Positions 33,262-42,328 of a stretch of DNA of 64,000 nucleotides are shown piece by piece (positions within the stretch are counted from its first letter, which is position 1; the number at the start of each line of letters is the position of its first letter). The stretch is from an uncultured Oscillospiraceae bacterium (GTDB lineage: Bacteria > Bacillota > Clostridia > Oscillospirales > Oscillospiraceae): assembly GCA_910587785.1 (NCBI GenBank), contig CAJUOA010000002.1, positions 20,163-84,162 on the forward strand. The letters run 5' to 3'. Made by a program: the position numbers and the translations under genes. The notes below the pieces were generated by a model that was not told where the DNA came from, ran no database searches, and saw only the letters and a program-made list of their open reading frames with translations.

Positions 33262-34022
33262 CATTTCCCAGCCGCGATGAACTCCGCAAGGAGCTTCACA
33301 AACATCAGTCCCAGCACGGCAAAGATCATCCCGCGGACCCGCTTCCCGCCACCCTGGATGGTGTAACGCGCGCCGCAGTAGTTTCCCAACGCGCTGCACA
33401 CCGCGGCAGCGGGAACCAGGGCCCAGACGGTCTTTCCCCCGAGGATGAAGGATACCGCCGCTGCCGCGTTGGAGGCCAGATTGACCACCTTCGCACAGCC
33501 GGAAGCGCTCACAAGGTCCAGCCGCAGCGCGGCAGTGAAGATCATGATGAGGAACGTCCCGGTGCCGGGGCCTACCAGGCCGTCGTAGCAGCCGATGGCC
33601 AGACCAGTCAGGAGGCTCAGCAGGGCCTCCCTCCCGCTGGGGAGGGCCCCGGCGGGGGCCTGACCGAAGTCCCGCTTCAGCGCCAGGAACACCGCTACCA
33701 CCGGCAGAGCAGCCAGCATCAGCCCCTGCAAAACGGCGGCGGGCAGGAGCTTTGCGGCCTCCGCGCCGGCGTATCCTCCGGCAAGGGCCCCCAGCGCCGC
33801 CCACAGGGCCACTGGCAGCCGGATCTTCCCGCCCCGGAAATATTTCACCGAGGCGGTGAAAGACCCGATGCCGTTGACCACCTTGTTGGTTCCGGCGGCG
33901 GCGTGGACGGGGATGCCCGCCATGAGGTAGGCGGGGAGGGTAATGAGTCCGCCTCCCCCAGCGACACTGTCCACGAAGCCGCCCAGGAAGATCAGCGGAC
34001 AGACGATGAGATATACCAGCAA
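33261..34022 (-). CDS. TauE/SafE-family sulfite (organic anion) exporter
   Basis: A 253-aa membrane protein with seven to eight predicted helices. The TTG at 34022 is chosen because GGGAGG lies eight bases upstream and it yields the family start LLVYLIVCPLIFLGGFVDSVAGGGGLITLPAYL (read in blocks). The motif VDSVAGGGGLI and the repeated mirror block (GCYDGLVGPGTGTFLI) are typical of TauE/SafE. Members move sulfite, sulfoacetate or other anions. It is the last gene of the putative transcript from the Opp importer. Confidence 0.85.
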   Translation of the reverse strand: MLVYLIVCPLIFLGGFVDSVAGGGGLITLPAYLMAGIPVHAAAGTNKVVNGIGSFTASVKYFRGGKIRLPVALWAALGALAGGYAGAEAAKLLPAAVLQGLMLAALPVVAVFLALKRDFGQAPAGALPSGREALLSLLTGLAIGCYDGLVGPGTGTFLIMIFTAALRLDLVSASGCAKVVNLASNAAAAVSFILGGKTVWALVPAAAVCSALGNYCGARYTIQGGGKRVRGMIFAVLGLMFVKLLAEFIAAGK

Positions 34023-34069
34023 AGTGAAAACCTCCCAACAGCAAGAGCGCCAAGGGCGCGAATGGGGTT

Positions 34070-34783
34070 TTACCGGGCCCCCGCCAGCTCCACCAGGCGG
34101 CGGAACAGCGGGCGAAAGCGCCCGCAGCGCTCCACCAGCTCCTCCGGGTGCCACTGCACCGCGTAGACGCTCCCGTCCTGGTTTTCCATCCCCTCGGCCA
34201 CGCCATCGGCGGCCCAGGCGGTGATCTGGAAGCCCGGCGGAGGGGTCTTCACCGCCTGGTGGTGGTAGCTGTTGACCCGCAGGGGCTCTTTCCCCAGCAG
34301 CTCCTCCAGCACCGACCCCGGAGCCAGGGTCACGCGGTGGGTCAGCTGGGCGCGGATGGAGCGGTCCTGACTATGGGCGACAGAGCCGGGCCGCTGGGTT
34401 GGCAGGTCCTGGTAGAGCGCCCCGCCCAGGGCCGCCGCCACCAGCTGCATCCCCCGGCAGATGCCGAACACGGGGAGGCGCCGCTCCAGGGCCAGGGCCA
34501 GAAGCTCCATCTCCATGCGGTCTCTGTCCTCGTTCATGTACGTGACCTGGGGCCGGGGCTCCTCCCCGTAGAGGTTCGGCGTCACGTCCTCGCCCCCGGG
34601 GAGGAGCAGGCCGTCCAGGATGCCGGTGTAATCCCGGGCCCGCTCCGGGCCGCCGCCCACCGGTACCAGCACCGGCGTGCCTCCGGCGGCAAAGATTGCG
34701 TCGATATACGGCGTGTTGATGATGTGCTTGCCCGGCAGAAGCGCGGGATTCTCCGCCGCCGCAAGTCCGATCCGCGGCCTCAC
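34070..34783 (-). CDS. Gamma-glutamyl-GABA hydrolase-like class I glutamine amidotransferase (PuuD family)
   Basis: A 237-aa peptidase C26 protein. Catalytic nucleophile Cys in FGICRGMQ (near residue 108), with the triad His in VQWHPEE near residue 215. The N-terminus RPRIGLAAAEN and the block GLLLPGGEDVTPNLYGEEP match PuuD/YvdE proteins that cleave gamma-glutamyl amides. Its start overlaps the stop of the neighbouring aminothiazoline-hydrolase-like gene by four bases, so they probably act on the same material. Confidence 0.9.
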   Translation of the reverse strand: MRPRIGLAAAENPALLPGKHIINTPYIDAIFAAGGTPVLVPVGGGPERARDYTGILDGLLLPGGEDVTPNLYGEEPRPQVTYMNEDRDRMEMELLALALERRLPVFGICRGMQLVAAALGGALYQDLPTQRPGSVAHSQDRSIRAQLTHRVTLAPGSVLEELLGKEPLRVNSYHHQAVKTPPPGFQITAWAADGVAEGMENQDGSVYAVQWHPEELVERCGRFRPLFRRLVELAGAR

Positions 34784-35682
34784 TGTCCCTCCTCCCCGTG
34801 CTCCAGCGCCCGGCGGAAGGCTGGAATAAAGCGGGATTCAAAGCGCTCCAGGGTGCCGTGTGCGCTGTAATCCGCCCACAGAGCGGGCTTCTCCGCGTCC
34901 ATTGTCAGCGGGTAGGTGTCGAAGACCGCCTCCTCCAGCGCCTTCTGGTACGCCCGGGCCGTGGCGCAGGCGCGTCTGGCTCCGTCCTGAGCCGCCTTCT
35001 CCAGCCCCCGGGCGATGGCCTCGCCCCCAGCTGCCCCAAAGCGCTCCAGGACGGCCTCCAGCAGATAGTAGTAGATCTTGATGCTCAGCGTCTCAAATCC
35101 TGCCTTGGCATCGGGCTTAACGGCCTCCAGCACCGGGGGCACGTAGCCCGGGTCATACTCCGCAAAGCACAGGGGCTTGAGGTCCTCCGGCAGGTTCTCC
35201 GCCCGGAGGACCACGTTGAAGGCGCAGTACTCGTCCCCCTCCTGGGTCAGGGTCTTAGCTAAGTTCGTGTGGCCGTAGTCAAAGGCGTAGCCGTTATAAC
35301 AGGCGGGGTGGAACTCCTCGCAGTACATACGGCCGATCTCCCGCTCACCGTAGCGCTTCCAGACATCCGCCATGGGGCAGACCAGGGTGTGGGACACCCG
35401 GGCCTCCGGCACCAGCTCCTGGAGCTCCCGGCGAAAGCGGGGGTCCGGGGGCAGGTCGCCCCCCAGACCGAAGAGGCTCTGCATGTTGACCTTCACCCCC
35501 AGCGCCTGGTGCTTTTTCCGGCTGGCGAGGCCCCGGTCCCGGCCGTAGCGCCGGGTGCCCTCCCGGAGGGCGCGTTCCCCCTCCAAGCCGAATTCGTCCA
35601 GCACCTCCCTGCACAGGAAGGAGTAGAGGAGCGTATAGTTGTCCGAAAGGTCCATGGTACACTGCTCTTGATAAGTATACAT
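34780..35682 (-). CDS. L-2-amino-thiazoline-4-carboxylic acid hydrolase family protein (copy B)
   Basis: A 300-aa protein of the ATC-hydrolase family (PF14196), whose founding member opens the thiazoline ring of L-ATC to N-carbamoyl-cysteine in Pseudomonas. The family centre is visible: VCPMADVWKRYGEREIGRMYCEEF, then FDYGHTNLAKTLTQEGDEYCAF (both in blocks). The ATG at 35682 has GAGGAGG about twelve bases upstream. Many clostridial members have no proven substrate, so the family assignment is safer than the reaction. Tandem with a paralogue. Confidence 0.8.
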   Translation of the reverse strand: MYTYQEQCTMDLSDNYTLLYSFLCREVLDEFGLEGERALREGTRRYGRDRGLASRKKHQALGVKVNMQSLFGLGGDLPPDPRFRRELQELVPEARVSHTLVCPMADVWKRYGEREIGRMYCEEFHPACYNGYAFDYGHTNLAKTLTQEGDEYCAFNVVLRAENLPEDLKPLCFAEYDPGYVPPVLEAVKPDAKAGFETLSIKIYYYLLEAVLERFGAAGGEAIARGLEKAAQDGARRACATARAYQKALEEAVFDTYPLTMDAEKPALWADYSAHGTLERFESRFIPAFRRALEHGEEGQ

Positions 35683-35698
35683 AGCCGCATCCGCCTCC

Positions 35699-36562
35699 TC
35701 AATCCAGCCCGGCCCGGATGGCCGAGAGCACATAGGTATTGACCAATTCCCAGGCCTGGGAGTTCTCCTCCCAGACCGGCTCCTCCGCCTGGAGGGGGAA
35801 GTTCTCCCGGACGAAGACCTCGTCCAGGGGCCGCAGGGTATGCCCCGCCTGGGTGCGCAGGGCCTCCACCGCCTGAGCGGCCCACTTTTTCAGCCCCTCC
35901 GTCACAGCGCAGACCCCCTCGCTGCCGCAGCGCTCCCCGGCGGCCTCCAGCAGGCGGCAGCAGACGGAGATGGTCAGGTCCCGGATCCCCTCGCCAAAGC
36001 CGGCGGCGGGCGTCTCCTCCTGCGGGGCCCCGCTGGGCGGAAAGGCCTCGGCGGCCCGCTCCGGCGGGGTGTTGGCCTCCCGGAAATAGGCGGAAAACCG
36101 GCAGAAATTGTCCCGGGGGCAGGTCAGGTTCTTCGACAGGTTCAGCTGCCCCGCGCCCTCGGTATAGGCCAGGACCTTTGCGTACTCGTACTCCTCGCAG
36201 AAGAAGCTGCCCAGCCGCCCTTCGCCAAAGCGATTCCAGAAGCTGGCCATGGGACAGGTGTAGACCTCCCAGATCTGGCGGTCCTTCTCATCGAAGAGCA
36301 CTTTTTTCCGCGTGCGGGGGTCCTCCACCCGGGGCCTGCCGCAGTGGAAGAGGCCGTGGAGATCCGTGGGCGCCCCCAGCTCCCGCAGCCGCTCCAGCTG
36401 GCGCTGTCCGTCCCGGCGTCCGGCCCGGCGCACCGCCTCCCGGATGACGCCCTCCCCCGCCCTGGTCCCGCACAGGGCCAGGATCTCCCGCCCCAGGCAC
36501 AGGAACATGGCGGAAAAGGCGTCCTGCTGATTTTGCTGTACGATGTCGGCGCAAGTATACAT
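35699..36562 (-). CDS. L-2-amino-thiazoline-4-carboxylic acid hydrolase family protein (copy A)
   Basis: A 287-aa paralogue of the adjoining downstream gene. Shared blocks: start MYTCADIVQQNQQDAF versus MYTYQEQCTMDLSDNY, YTCPMASFWNRFGEGRLGSFFCEEY, and NLSKNLTCPRDNFCRF. Overall identity is low apart from the core, so the two probably act on different substrates or as a heteromer. AGGAGG precedes the ATG at 36562; a TTG three codons earlier is too close to the ribosome site. It is 18 bases after oppF. Confidence 0.78.
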   Translation of the reverse strand: MYTCADIVQQNQQDAFSAMFLCLGREILALCGTRAGEGVIREAVRRAGRRDGQRQLERLRELGAPTDLHGLFHCGRPRVEDPRTRKKVLFDEKDRQIWEVYTCPMASFWNRFGEGRLGSFFCEEYEYAKVLAYTEGAGQLNLSKNLTCPRDNFCRFSAYFREANTPPERAAEAFPPSGAPQEETPAAGFGEGIRDLTISVCCRLLEAAGERCGSEGVCAVTEGLKKWAAQAVEALRTQAGHTLRPLDEVFVRENFPLQAEEPVWEENSQAWELVNTYVLSAIRAGLD

Positions 36563-36580
36563 AGCGTTCAATTCCCTCCT

Positions 36581-37552
36581 TTATGATCGAGAAGACGGTT
36601 CTCCGGCGCAGACGAAGCATGACACGAAGTGGTCCGGCTCCACCTCCGTCAGCTTTGGCTCCCCCTTCCGGCAGCAGTCCTGGGCAAACCGGCAGCGGCT
36701 GGCGAAGCGGCACTCCGGCGGCGGATCGATGGGCGACGTCAGCTCGCCCGTCATCAGGATGCGCTCCCTGCGGTTGTGGAGGCTGGGCACTGGAATGGCG
36801 GAGAGCAGGGCCTGGGTATAGGGGTGGACCGGGTTTTGGAAGAGCGTCTCCGCCGGCGCCTTTTCAATGGCCTGGCCCAGATACATGACCATGATCTCAT
36901 CGGAGATGTGGTAGACCACGCTCAGATCGTGGGTGATGAAGATGTAGGTCAGATTCAGCTCCTTCTGGAGGTCCTGCAAGAGGTTGAGGATCTGGGCCTG
37001 GATGGACACATCCAGGGCGCTGACCGGTTCGTCGCAGACAATGAACCGGGGCTCCAGGGCCAGGGCCCGCGCGATGCCTACCCGCTGGCGGCGGCCGCCG
37101 TCCAGCTCGTGGGGATAGGTGTTGTAGAGGCGGCGGGCCAGGCCCACCGTGTCCATCAGCTCCGCCGCCCGCTTTTGACGGCTGGTCCGGTCCGGGTACA
37201 TATGGTAGAGCTCCATGGGCTCTTCGATGGTCTCGCTGATGGTCATGCGGGGGTTCAGGGAGGCGAAGGGGTCCTGGAAGATCATCTGCATCACCCGCCG
37301 CTGCTCCCAGAGCTCCTGCCGGCTGAGCTTGCTGACGTCCCTCCCCTCAAACCAGACGCTGCCCGCCGTGGGCTCCTGGAGGCGGATGATGGTGCGGCCC
37401 AGAGTGCTCTTCCCGCAGCCGGACTCCCCCACCACGCCCAGGGTCTTTCCCGCCTCGATGGTAAAGCTGACATCGTCCACCGCATGGACGCTGCCCTTGG
37501 CGCTTTTGAAGTATTTTTTCAGGTTCTCGACCCGCAGCAGCGGCTCACCCAT
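36581..37552 (-). CDS. oppF: Dipeptide/oligopeptide ABC transporter ATP-binding protein OppF/DppF
   Basis: Second ATPase of a peptide importer. It has Walker A GESGCGKS, Walker B FIVCDEPVSALDV and the C-terminal oligopeptide domain with Cys-rich block (CRFASRCRFAQDCCRKGEP). The ABC signature reads LDGGRRQR instead of the usual FSGGQRQR, so the conserved Ser and Gln are both replaced; this could weaken one of the two ATP sites. It overlaps oppD by 8 bases. Confidence 0.93.
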   Translation of the reverse strand: MGEPLLRVENLKKYFKSAKGSVHAVDDVSFTIEAGKTLGVVGESGCGKSTLGRTIIRLQEPTAGSVWFEGRDVSKLSRQELWEQRRVMQMIFQDPFASLNPRMTISETIEEPMELYHMYPDRTSRQKRAAELMDTVGLARRLYNTYPHELDGGRRQRVGIARALALEPRFIVCDEPVSALDVSIQAQILNLLQDLQKELNLTYIFITHDLSVVYHISDEIMVMYLGQAIEKAPAETLFQNPVHPYTQALLSAIPVPSLHNRRERILMTGELTSPIDPPPECRFASRCRFAQDCCRKGEPKLTEVEPDHFVSCFVCAGEPSSRS

Positions 37553-38615
37553 GGCGCAGCACCTCCTTCCCGATATTGTCCCTGTTGTAAAGATGGCAGG
37601 CCACCATGTGCTCCCCCGTGCGGCAGACCGTCCCCGGCGGCTCTTTAAAGCAGCGCTCCGCGGCGTACTCGCACCGGCCGGCGAAGGCGCAGCCCGGGGC
37701 CCGGCGGCTGGGGTCCGGCATCAGGCCCGGGATGGGCCTCAGCCGGGTGCGGCGGTCCTCCATGCTTGGCAGGGAGTTGAAGAGGCCCGCCGTGTAGGGG
37801 TGGAGGGTGTGGTCGAAGACATCCTCCAGTGTGCCGTGCTCCACGATGCGGCCGGCGTAGATGACGCTCACGCAGTCGCAGACCTCCGCCACGATGCCCA
37901 GGTCGTGGGTGATCATGAGCATGGAGGTGCCGTTCTGCCGCTTGAGCTTCTGCATCATGTCCAGCACCTGGGCCTGGATGGTCACATCCAGGGCGGTGGT
38001 GGGCTCGTCGGCAATGAGCAGCTCCGGGTTGCAGATGAGGGCCATGGCGATAACCACCCGCTGCTTCATACCGCCGGAAAACTGGTGGGGGTACTCCCTG
38101 CCCCGATCCCCGGGGATGCCCACCAGCTCCAGCATCTCCCGGGCCCGGGCGAGGGCTTGGTCCTTTTTCAGGCCCTCATGCTTTTCCAGCACCTCGGCGA
38201 TCTGGCGCTCCACCGTCAAAACGGGGTTGAGGCTGGTCATCGGGTCCTGAAAAATCATGGAGGCGGCCCTGCCCCGCATACTTTGAAGCTCCCGCTCGTT
38301 CATGCCCTTCTGGAGGCGCTGCTTCTTGTGTTTGGGGCCGGTCTTCGCGGCATCGGGGGCCGCCTGGAGCACGCACTCACCGTTCAGGTGGATACTGCCG
38401 CTGGTAATCACCCCGGGGGGCGTCTGGACGAGGTTGAGGATGGCCAGGGCGGTGGTGGTCTTCCCCGCGCCGGTCTCGCCCACCAGACCCAGGGTCTGCC
38501 CCTTTTTGATCTTCAGGTCCAGGCCGTTGACCGCGTAGACGGTGCGCTCCCGGGTGCGAAACTCCACCGACAGGTTTTTGATCTCCAAAGCGTATCCGGT
38601 TTCCTTGCGTTCCAT
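37545..38615 (-). CDS. oppD: Dipeptide/oligopeptide ABC transporter ATP-binding protein OppD/DppD
   Basis: First ATPase of the peptide importer, 356 aa. Walker A is GETGAGKTT, the signature FSGGMKQR is normal, and Walker B is LLIADEPTTALDV. The C-terminal OppD/F domain has the four-Cys pattern seen in 4Fe-4S-type OppD/F (CAFAGRCEYAAERC...C). An extra Lys-rich loop (TGPKHKKQRLQKG) follows the Walker A region. It lies 13 bases after the oppC-like permease gene. Confidence 0.95.
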   Translation of the reverse strand: MERKETGYALEIKNLSVEFRTRERTVYAVNGLDLKIKKGQTLGLVGETGAGKTTTALAILNLVQTPPGVITSGSIHLNGECVLQAAPDAAKTGPKHKKQRLQKGMNERELQSMRGRAASMIFQDPMTSLNPVLTVERQIAEVLEKHEGLKKDQALARAREMLELVGIPGDRGREYPHQFSGGMKQRVVIAMALICNPELLIADEPTTALDVTIQAQVLDMMQKLKRQNGTSMLMITHDLGIVAEVCDCVSVIYAGRIVEHGTLEDVFDHTLHPYTAGLFNSLPSMEDRRTRLRPIPGLMPDPSRRAPGCAFAGRCEYAAERCFKEPPGTVCRTGEHMVACHLYNRDNIGKEVLRHG

Positions 38616-38628
38616 ATTCTACACCTCC

Positions 38629-39537
38629 TTATTTCAGCCGCGGGTCCAGAGCGTCCCGCAGGCCGTCGCCCAGCAGATTGAGAGCCAGGATGGTCAGCAT
38701 GATGCACACGCCGGGGATGCAGGCCAGGTAGGCGCTGTCACGGATGAACTCCCGGCCGCTGGAGAGCAGCGCCCCCCACTCCGGCTGCGGGGGCTTCACC
38801 CCCAGGCCCAGGAAGCTCAGCGCCGCGGTGTTGGAGATGGTGGCGGCAATGCGCAGGGTTGTCTGGACGATGATGGGCCCCATGCAGTTGGGGAGGATGT
38901 AGCGGGCGATGGTCCGCCCGGTCTTCACGCCCACGGCCCGGGCCGCCTCCACGTACTCCATGTCCCGCACGCCCAGCACGGCGCTGCGCACGATGCGGGC
39001 AAACGTGGGTACCGAGGAGATCGCCAGGGCCACCACCAGGTTGGTGATGCTGGCTCCCAGGGCGGCAACGATGACGATGGCCATCAGCATCATGGGCACG
39101 GCCAGGAAGACGTCGCAGGCGCGCATGATGACGTTGTCCACCATACCGCCAAAAAATCCGGCCACCGCCCCCAGAATGCCGCCCACCAGGAGTCCGAAGG
39201 CCACGGCGGCCACCCCGATGGACAGGGAGATCCGGCTCCCATGGACCACCCGGGCCAGAAGGTCCCGGCCGAACTCGTCCGTGCCGAACCAGTGCTCCGC
39301 CGAGGGCCACTGGAGCCGCTGGCTGATGGTCTGGTCCACACAGGTGGTCTGGTAGTCAAAGAGGACATCGGCAAAGACCGATATCAGGATCAGCAGGACC
39401 AAAAAGACCATGCCCGCCACAGCGGCCTTGTTCCGGCAGAGGCGGAAGAAGGTCTCCTTGAAGCCGCTGTTTTTGGGGATGGAGGCGAAGTCCAGCTCCT
39501 CTTCCCGCTGTTTGTTGTTCCGTTTTCCGACTTCCAT
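38629..39537 (-). CDS. oppC: Peptide ABC transporter permease OppC/DppC
   Basis: A 302-aa membrane protein with six predicted helices. The cytoplasmic start (residues 1-30) is charged; the OppC N-terminal helix is at ~33-55. The EAA-type loop is visible as EAARAVGVKTGRTIARYILPN (~190-210). Extracellular motif DEFGRDLLARVVHGSR (near residue 90) is a hallmark of DppC/OppC permeases. It pairs with the OppB-like permease 15 bases upstream. Confidence 0.94.
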   Translation of the reverse strand: MEVGKRNNKQREEELDFASIPKNSGFKETFFRLCRNKAAVAGMVFLVLLILISVFADVLFDYQTTCVDQTISQRLQWPSAEHWFGTDEFGRDLLARVVHGSRISLSIGVAAVAFGLLVGGILGAVAGFFGGMVDNVIMRACDVFLAVPMMLMAIVIVAALGASITNLVVALAISSVPTFARIVRSAVLGVRDMEYVEAARAVGVKTGRTIARYILPNCMGPIIVQTTLRIAATISNTAALSFLGLGVKPPQPEWGALLSSGREFIRDSAYLACIPGVCIMLTILALNLLGDGLRDALDPRLK

Positions 39538-39552
39538 GTTCCTTCCCTCCTC

Positions 39553-40479
39553 TCAGCGGTACATGGTGCGCACCCGGGGGTCCACCACGCCGTACAGCAG
39601 GTCCACGATCAGGTTGACAAAGGAAAAGCATACTGTCAGCAGGACGATGCACCCCATCACCGTGGGCGTATCCCGGCCGTTGATGGCCTGGATCATCATC
39701 CGGCCCACACCAGGCCAGGCGAAGACCGTCTCCGTGAGCACCGCGCCGCCCAGCATCTGCCCGATCTCCAGGCCGATGACCGTGATGGTGGGAAGCATCC
39801 CGTTGCGGAAGGCGTGGCGGATGACGATGGCGCCCTTTGAGAGGCCCTTGGCATAGGCGGTGCGGATGTAGTCCTGGCGCAGGGTCTCCACCATGGACGA
39901 GCGGGTGGTGCGGGCGATGGAGGCCATGTTCATAAACCCCAAAGAGATAGCGGGCAGGACGATGCTGTTCCAGCTCTTGGCCCCGTACACCGGAAACCAG
40001 CCCAGCTTCAGGGAGAACAGCAAAATCAGCATCACGGCCAGCCAGAAGATGGGCATGGACACGCCGATGAGGGAGATAACCATGCTCACGTTATCCACCC
40101 AGGTGTTCTGCTTGACCGCCGCCAGGATGCCCAGGGGCAGCGCCAGCAGCACCGACACCACCGCCGCCACCAGGGCCAGGCGCACCGTATAGGGGAAGCA
40201 GGCCATGATCTTGGCGGTGACAGACTCGCCGCTGGTGTAGCTGGTGCCCAGGTCGCCCCGGAGGAGGCCCCCCAGGTACGCGGCGTACTGGGCCAGCAGG
40301 GGGCGGTCCAGGCCCATCTCGTGCTCCAGCTCCGCGATCTGCTCCGCCGTGGCGTTCTCACCCAGGATCATGGCCGCCACGTTGCCCGGGGCCAGGTGCA
40401 TGATGAAAAACACCAGCAGCGTCACGCCCAGCAGCACGGGGATCATGTACAAGATCCGCTTGCCGATGTATCGCAGCAT
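39553..40479 (-). CDS. oppB: Peptide ABC transporter permease OppB/DppB
   Basis: A 308-aa membrane protein with six predicted helices. Starts LRYIGKRILYMIPVLLGVTLLVFFIMHL, a standard DppB first helix (blocks), includes LGTSYTSGESV and the EAA loop YIRTAYAKGLSKGAIVIRHAFRNGMLP. It ends with DLLYGVVDPRVR, as is typical. It follows the substrate-binding protein by 86 bases, which include a hairpin. Confidence 0.95.
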   Translation of the reverse strand: MLRYIGKRILYMIPVLLGVTLLVFFIMHLAPGNVAAMILGENATAEQIAELEHEMGLDRPLLAQYAAYLGGLLRGDLGTSYTSGESVTAKIMACFPYTVRLALVAAVVSVLLALPLGILAAVKQNTWVDNVSMVISLIGVSMPIFWLAVMLILLFSLKLGWFPVYGAKSWNSIVLPAISLGFMNMASIARTTRSSMVETLRQDYIRTAYAKGLSKGAIVIRHAFRNGMLPTITVIGLEIGQMLGGAVLTETVFAWPGVGRMMIQAINGRDTPTVMGCIVLLTVCFSFVNLIVDLLYGVVDPRVRTMYR

Positions 40480-40513
40480 ATATCACGCGCTCCTTTCTTT
40501 CTGTTGATGGAAC

Positions 40514-40546
40514 GCGGGTCCCGTCTCTGCTCGAGGCGAGACCCGC
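40514..40546 (-). other. Hairpin between substrate-binding protein and permease genes
   Basis: Inverted repeat GCGGGTC / GACCCGC with an imperfect inner stem. On the minus strand it lacks a T-run and probably stabilises or partly attenuates the mRNA so the binding protein is made in excess; this is inference from the common arrangement. Confidence 0.5.
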
Positions 40547-40565
40547 AGTTTTGGTGCTGTGATGT

Positions 40566-42143
40566 TTACCAGTGCATGGTGCAGAAGTCCACATAGCCCG
40601 TGGCGCTGCAAACCACGTTTTGCAGTCCGGCGGCGTGGGCGCGGAAGTAGTTGACCTGATAGATGGGGACGAACCAGCAGCGGTCATTGGACTCGCGGAT
40701 GATGGTCTGGATCATCCCGGTCCGCGCCCCGGCGTCCATGGTGGTGTTCATCTCCTCCACCAGCTCGTCCATGTGCGCGTCGGCCATGCCGGCGGGCGTG
40801 TTCTGCCGGCGGGTGGAGTGGAAGCGCTGGACGTAGGTCATGGCGTTGGCCGGGGACCAGGAGACGATGGCGGAGACCAGGTCCGTAGTGCGCATCTGCT
40901 CCTGGTAGGTGGCGGAGTCCATCTCGTTGATGGTGACGTTGATGCCGATGGCGGACAGCTGGTTCTGCATGATGGTGGCGATGGCGGTCTTGGTGGCGTT
41001 GCTGCAGATAATGTCCAGGGTCACTGTGGAGGGATCGCCGCCCCAGGCGGCCATGTACTCCTTGGCCTTGTCCACATCATAGGTGTAGCTGCCCTCATCG
41101 GTGGACTCGGCGTAGCCCATGGAGACACAGGAGTAGCTGGGGGTGCCGTAGCCGTTGAGGGCCCCGGCGACGATGTCCTCCCGGTTGATGGCGTAGGCCA
41201 CGGCCTTGCGCAGGTTCTCGTCCTCAAAGGCGGTGGTGACGGTGTTGAGGAAGAGGAAGAAGTTCTCCACGCTGACCACCTGCTCCACGGTGACGCTCTC
41301 ATCGCTCCTGAGCCGGTCGATGTCGCTGGAGGCCACGGAGTAGACGAAGTCCACGTCCCCCGCCTCCAGGCTCATGGTGCGGGTGGAGCCCTCGGGGATC
41401 ATGACGAACTCCAGGTTCTGGATGGCGGCCTTGCGGGAGGCATCGAAATAGCCGTCAAAGGCCTCGAACTGGATGGAGTTGCCCTTGTCCCAGGAGACGA
41501 ACTTCCACGGACCGGTGCCCACGGGGTTGGCGCTGAAGTCGTTGCCGGAGTCGATGAGGGACTTGGGGAGAATAAAGTTGAAGTGGTAGCCCAGGTCGAA
41601 AAGCAGGTTGGGCGTGGGGGCGGAGGTGGTGATCTTCACCGTGTTGCTGTCCAGGGCCTCCACCTTCTCCATGGAGCCGGTGTAGATGGCGCTGGCGGCG
41701 AAGGTCTGGGCGTACTGGATGGAGGCCGCCACATCGGCGGCGGTCAGCTCCTCGCCGTTGTGGAATTTCACGCCCTCGCGGAGCTTGAAGGTCCACTCCA
41801 GGTCGCTGTCCTGGGTATAGCTCTCCGCCAGGTCGCAGACCGGGGAGAGGGTCTCCATATCAATGCGGATGAGCCCGTTATAGGTCAGAAGGTTCATCTG
41901 CACGCCCATGAGGGAGTCGTGGTCGCAGGTGGACAGGTAGTCCGGCTCGTCAGTCAGGGCCACGGTGAGGCTGTCCTTGCCGGCCGGGGCGCCGCCGGAG
42001 GCGTCCGGGTTGCCGGTGGAGGGGGTGCTGTTGGAAGGCTCCTTTTCACCGCCGCCTCCGCCGCATCCTGCCAGGAGGCTGAGGACCATGCACGCGGCCA
42101 GCAGGAACGCCGCGCAGCGCTTCAGGGACAGGGATTTCTTCAT
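40566..42143 (-). CDS. Peptide-type ABC transporter substrate-binding lipoprotein (SBP family 5)
   Basis: A 525-aa extracellular binding lipoprotein of the OppA/DppA family: lipobox LLAGC with Cys27, followed by a Gly/Ser/Pro-rich linker (~30-55). Family blocks are WTFKLREGVKFHNGEELTAADV (residues ~115-137), NPVGTGPWKFVSWDKG (~205-220) and NLRKAVAYAINRE (~305-317). First gene of the importer operon, divergent from a LysR gene. The true ligand could be a peptide, modified amino acid or nickel chelate; the neighbouring hydrolases suggest a modified amino acid or peptide. Confidence 0.93.
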   Translation of the reverse strand: MKKSLSLKRCAAFLLAACMVLSLLAGCGGGGGEKEPSNSTPSTGNPDASGGAPAGKDSLTVALTDEPDYLSTCDHDSLMGVQMNLLTYNGLIRIDMETLSPVCDLAESYTQDSDLEWTFKLREGVKFHNGEELTAADVAASIQYAQTFAASAIYTGSMEKVEALDSNTVKITTSAPTPNLLFDLGYHFNFILPKSLIDSGNDFSANPVGTGPWKFVSWDKGNSIQFEAFDGYFDASRKAAIQNLEFVMIPEGSTRTMSLEAGDVDFVYSVASSDIDRLRSDESVTVEQVVSVENFFLFLNTVTTAFEDENLRKAVAYAINREDIVAGALNGYGTPSYSCVSMGYAESTDEGSYTYDVDKAKEYMAAWGGDPSTVTLDIICSNATKTAIATIMQNQLSAIGINVTINEMDSATYQEQMRTTDLVSAIVSWSPANAMTYVQRFHSTRRQNTPAGMADAHMDELVEEMNTTMDAGARTGMIQTIIRESNDRCWFVPIYQVNYFRAHAAGLQNVVCSATGYVDFCTMHW

Positions 42144-42277
42144 GTTACAAACCTCTCTTTCATCCTTTTCGTCAATCTTTTTGCCGGAAACCGGAGGAAA
42201 ACCGCCATCTCGTGCCCCCCGGCGCCGGCTGGTGCAAATCCACTATAGCATTTTTCGCCTTTTTGTGGTAATATATG

Positions 42278-42315
42278 TTTTGGTTTAGTACAATCTACTT
42301 TTAGTATAACCAAAA
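42278..42315. promoter_or_regulatory. LysR-type operator dyad in the divergent region
   Basis: Inverted repeat TTTTGGTT ... AACCAAAA with 22 bases between arms, inside the only AT-rich part of the gap. The right arm overlaps the AAAAGGAGG ribosome site of the lysR gene, fitting autoregulation. A minus-strand -10 like element TATAGT lies at 42243-42248. Confidence 0.6.
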
Positions 42316-42328
42316 GGAGGCCGGACCC

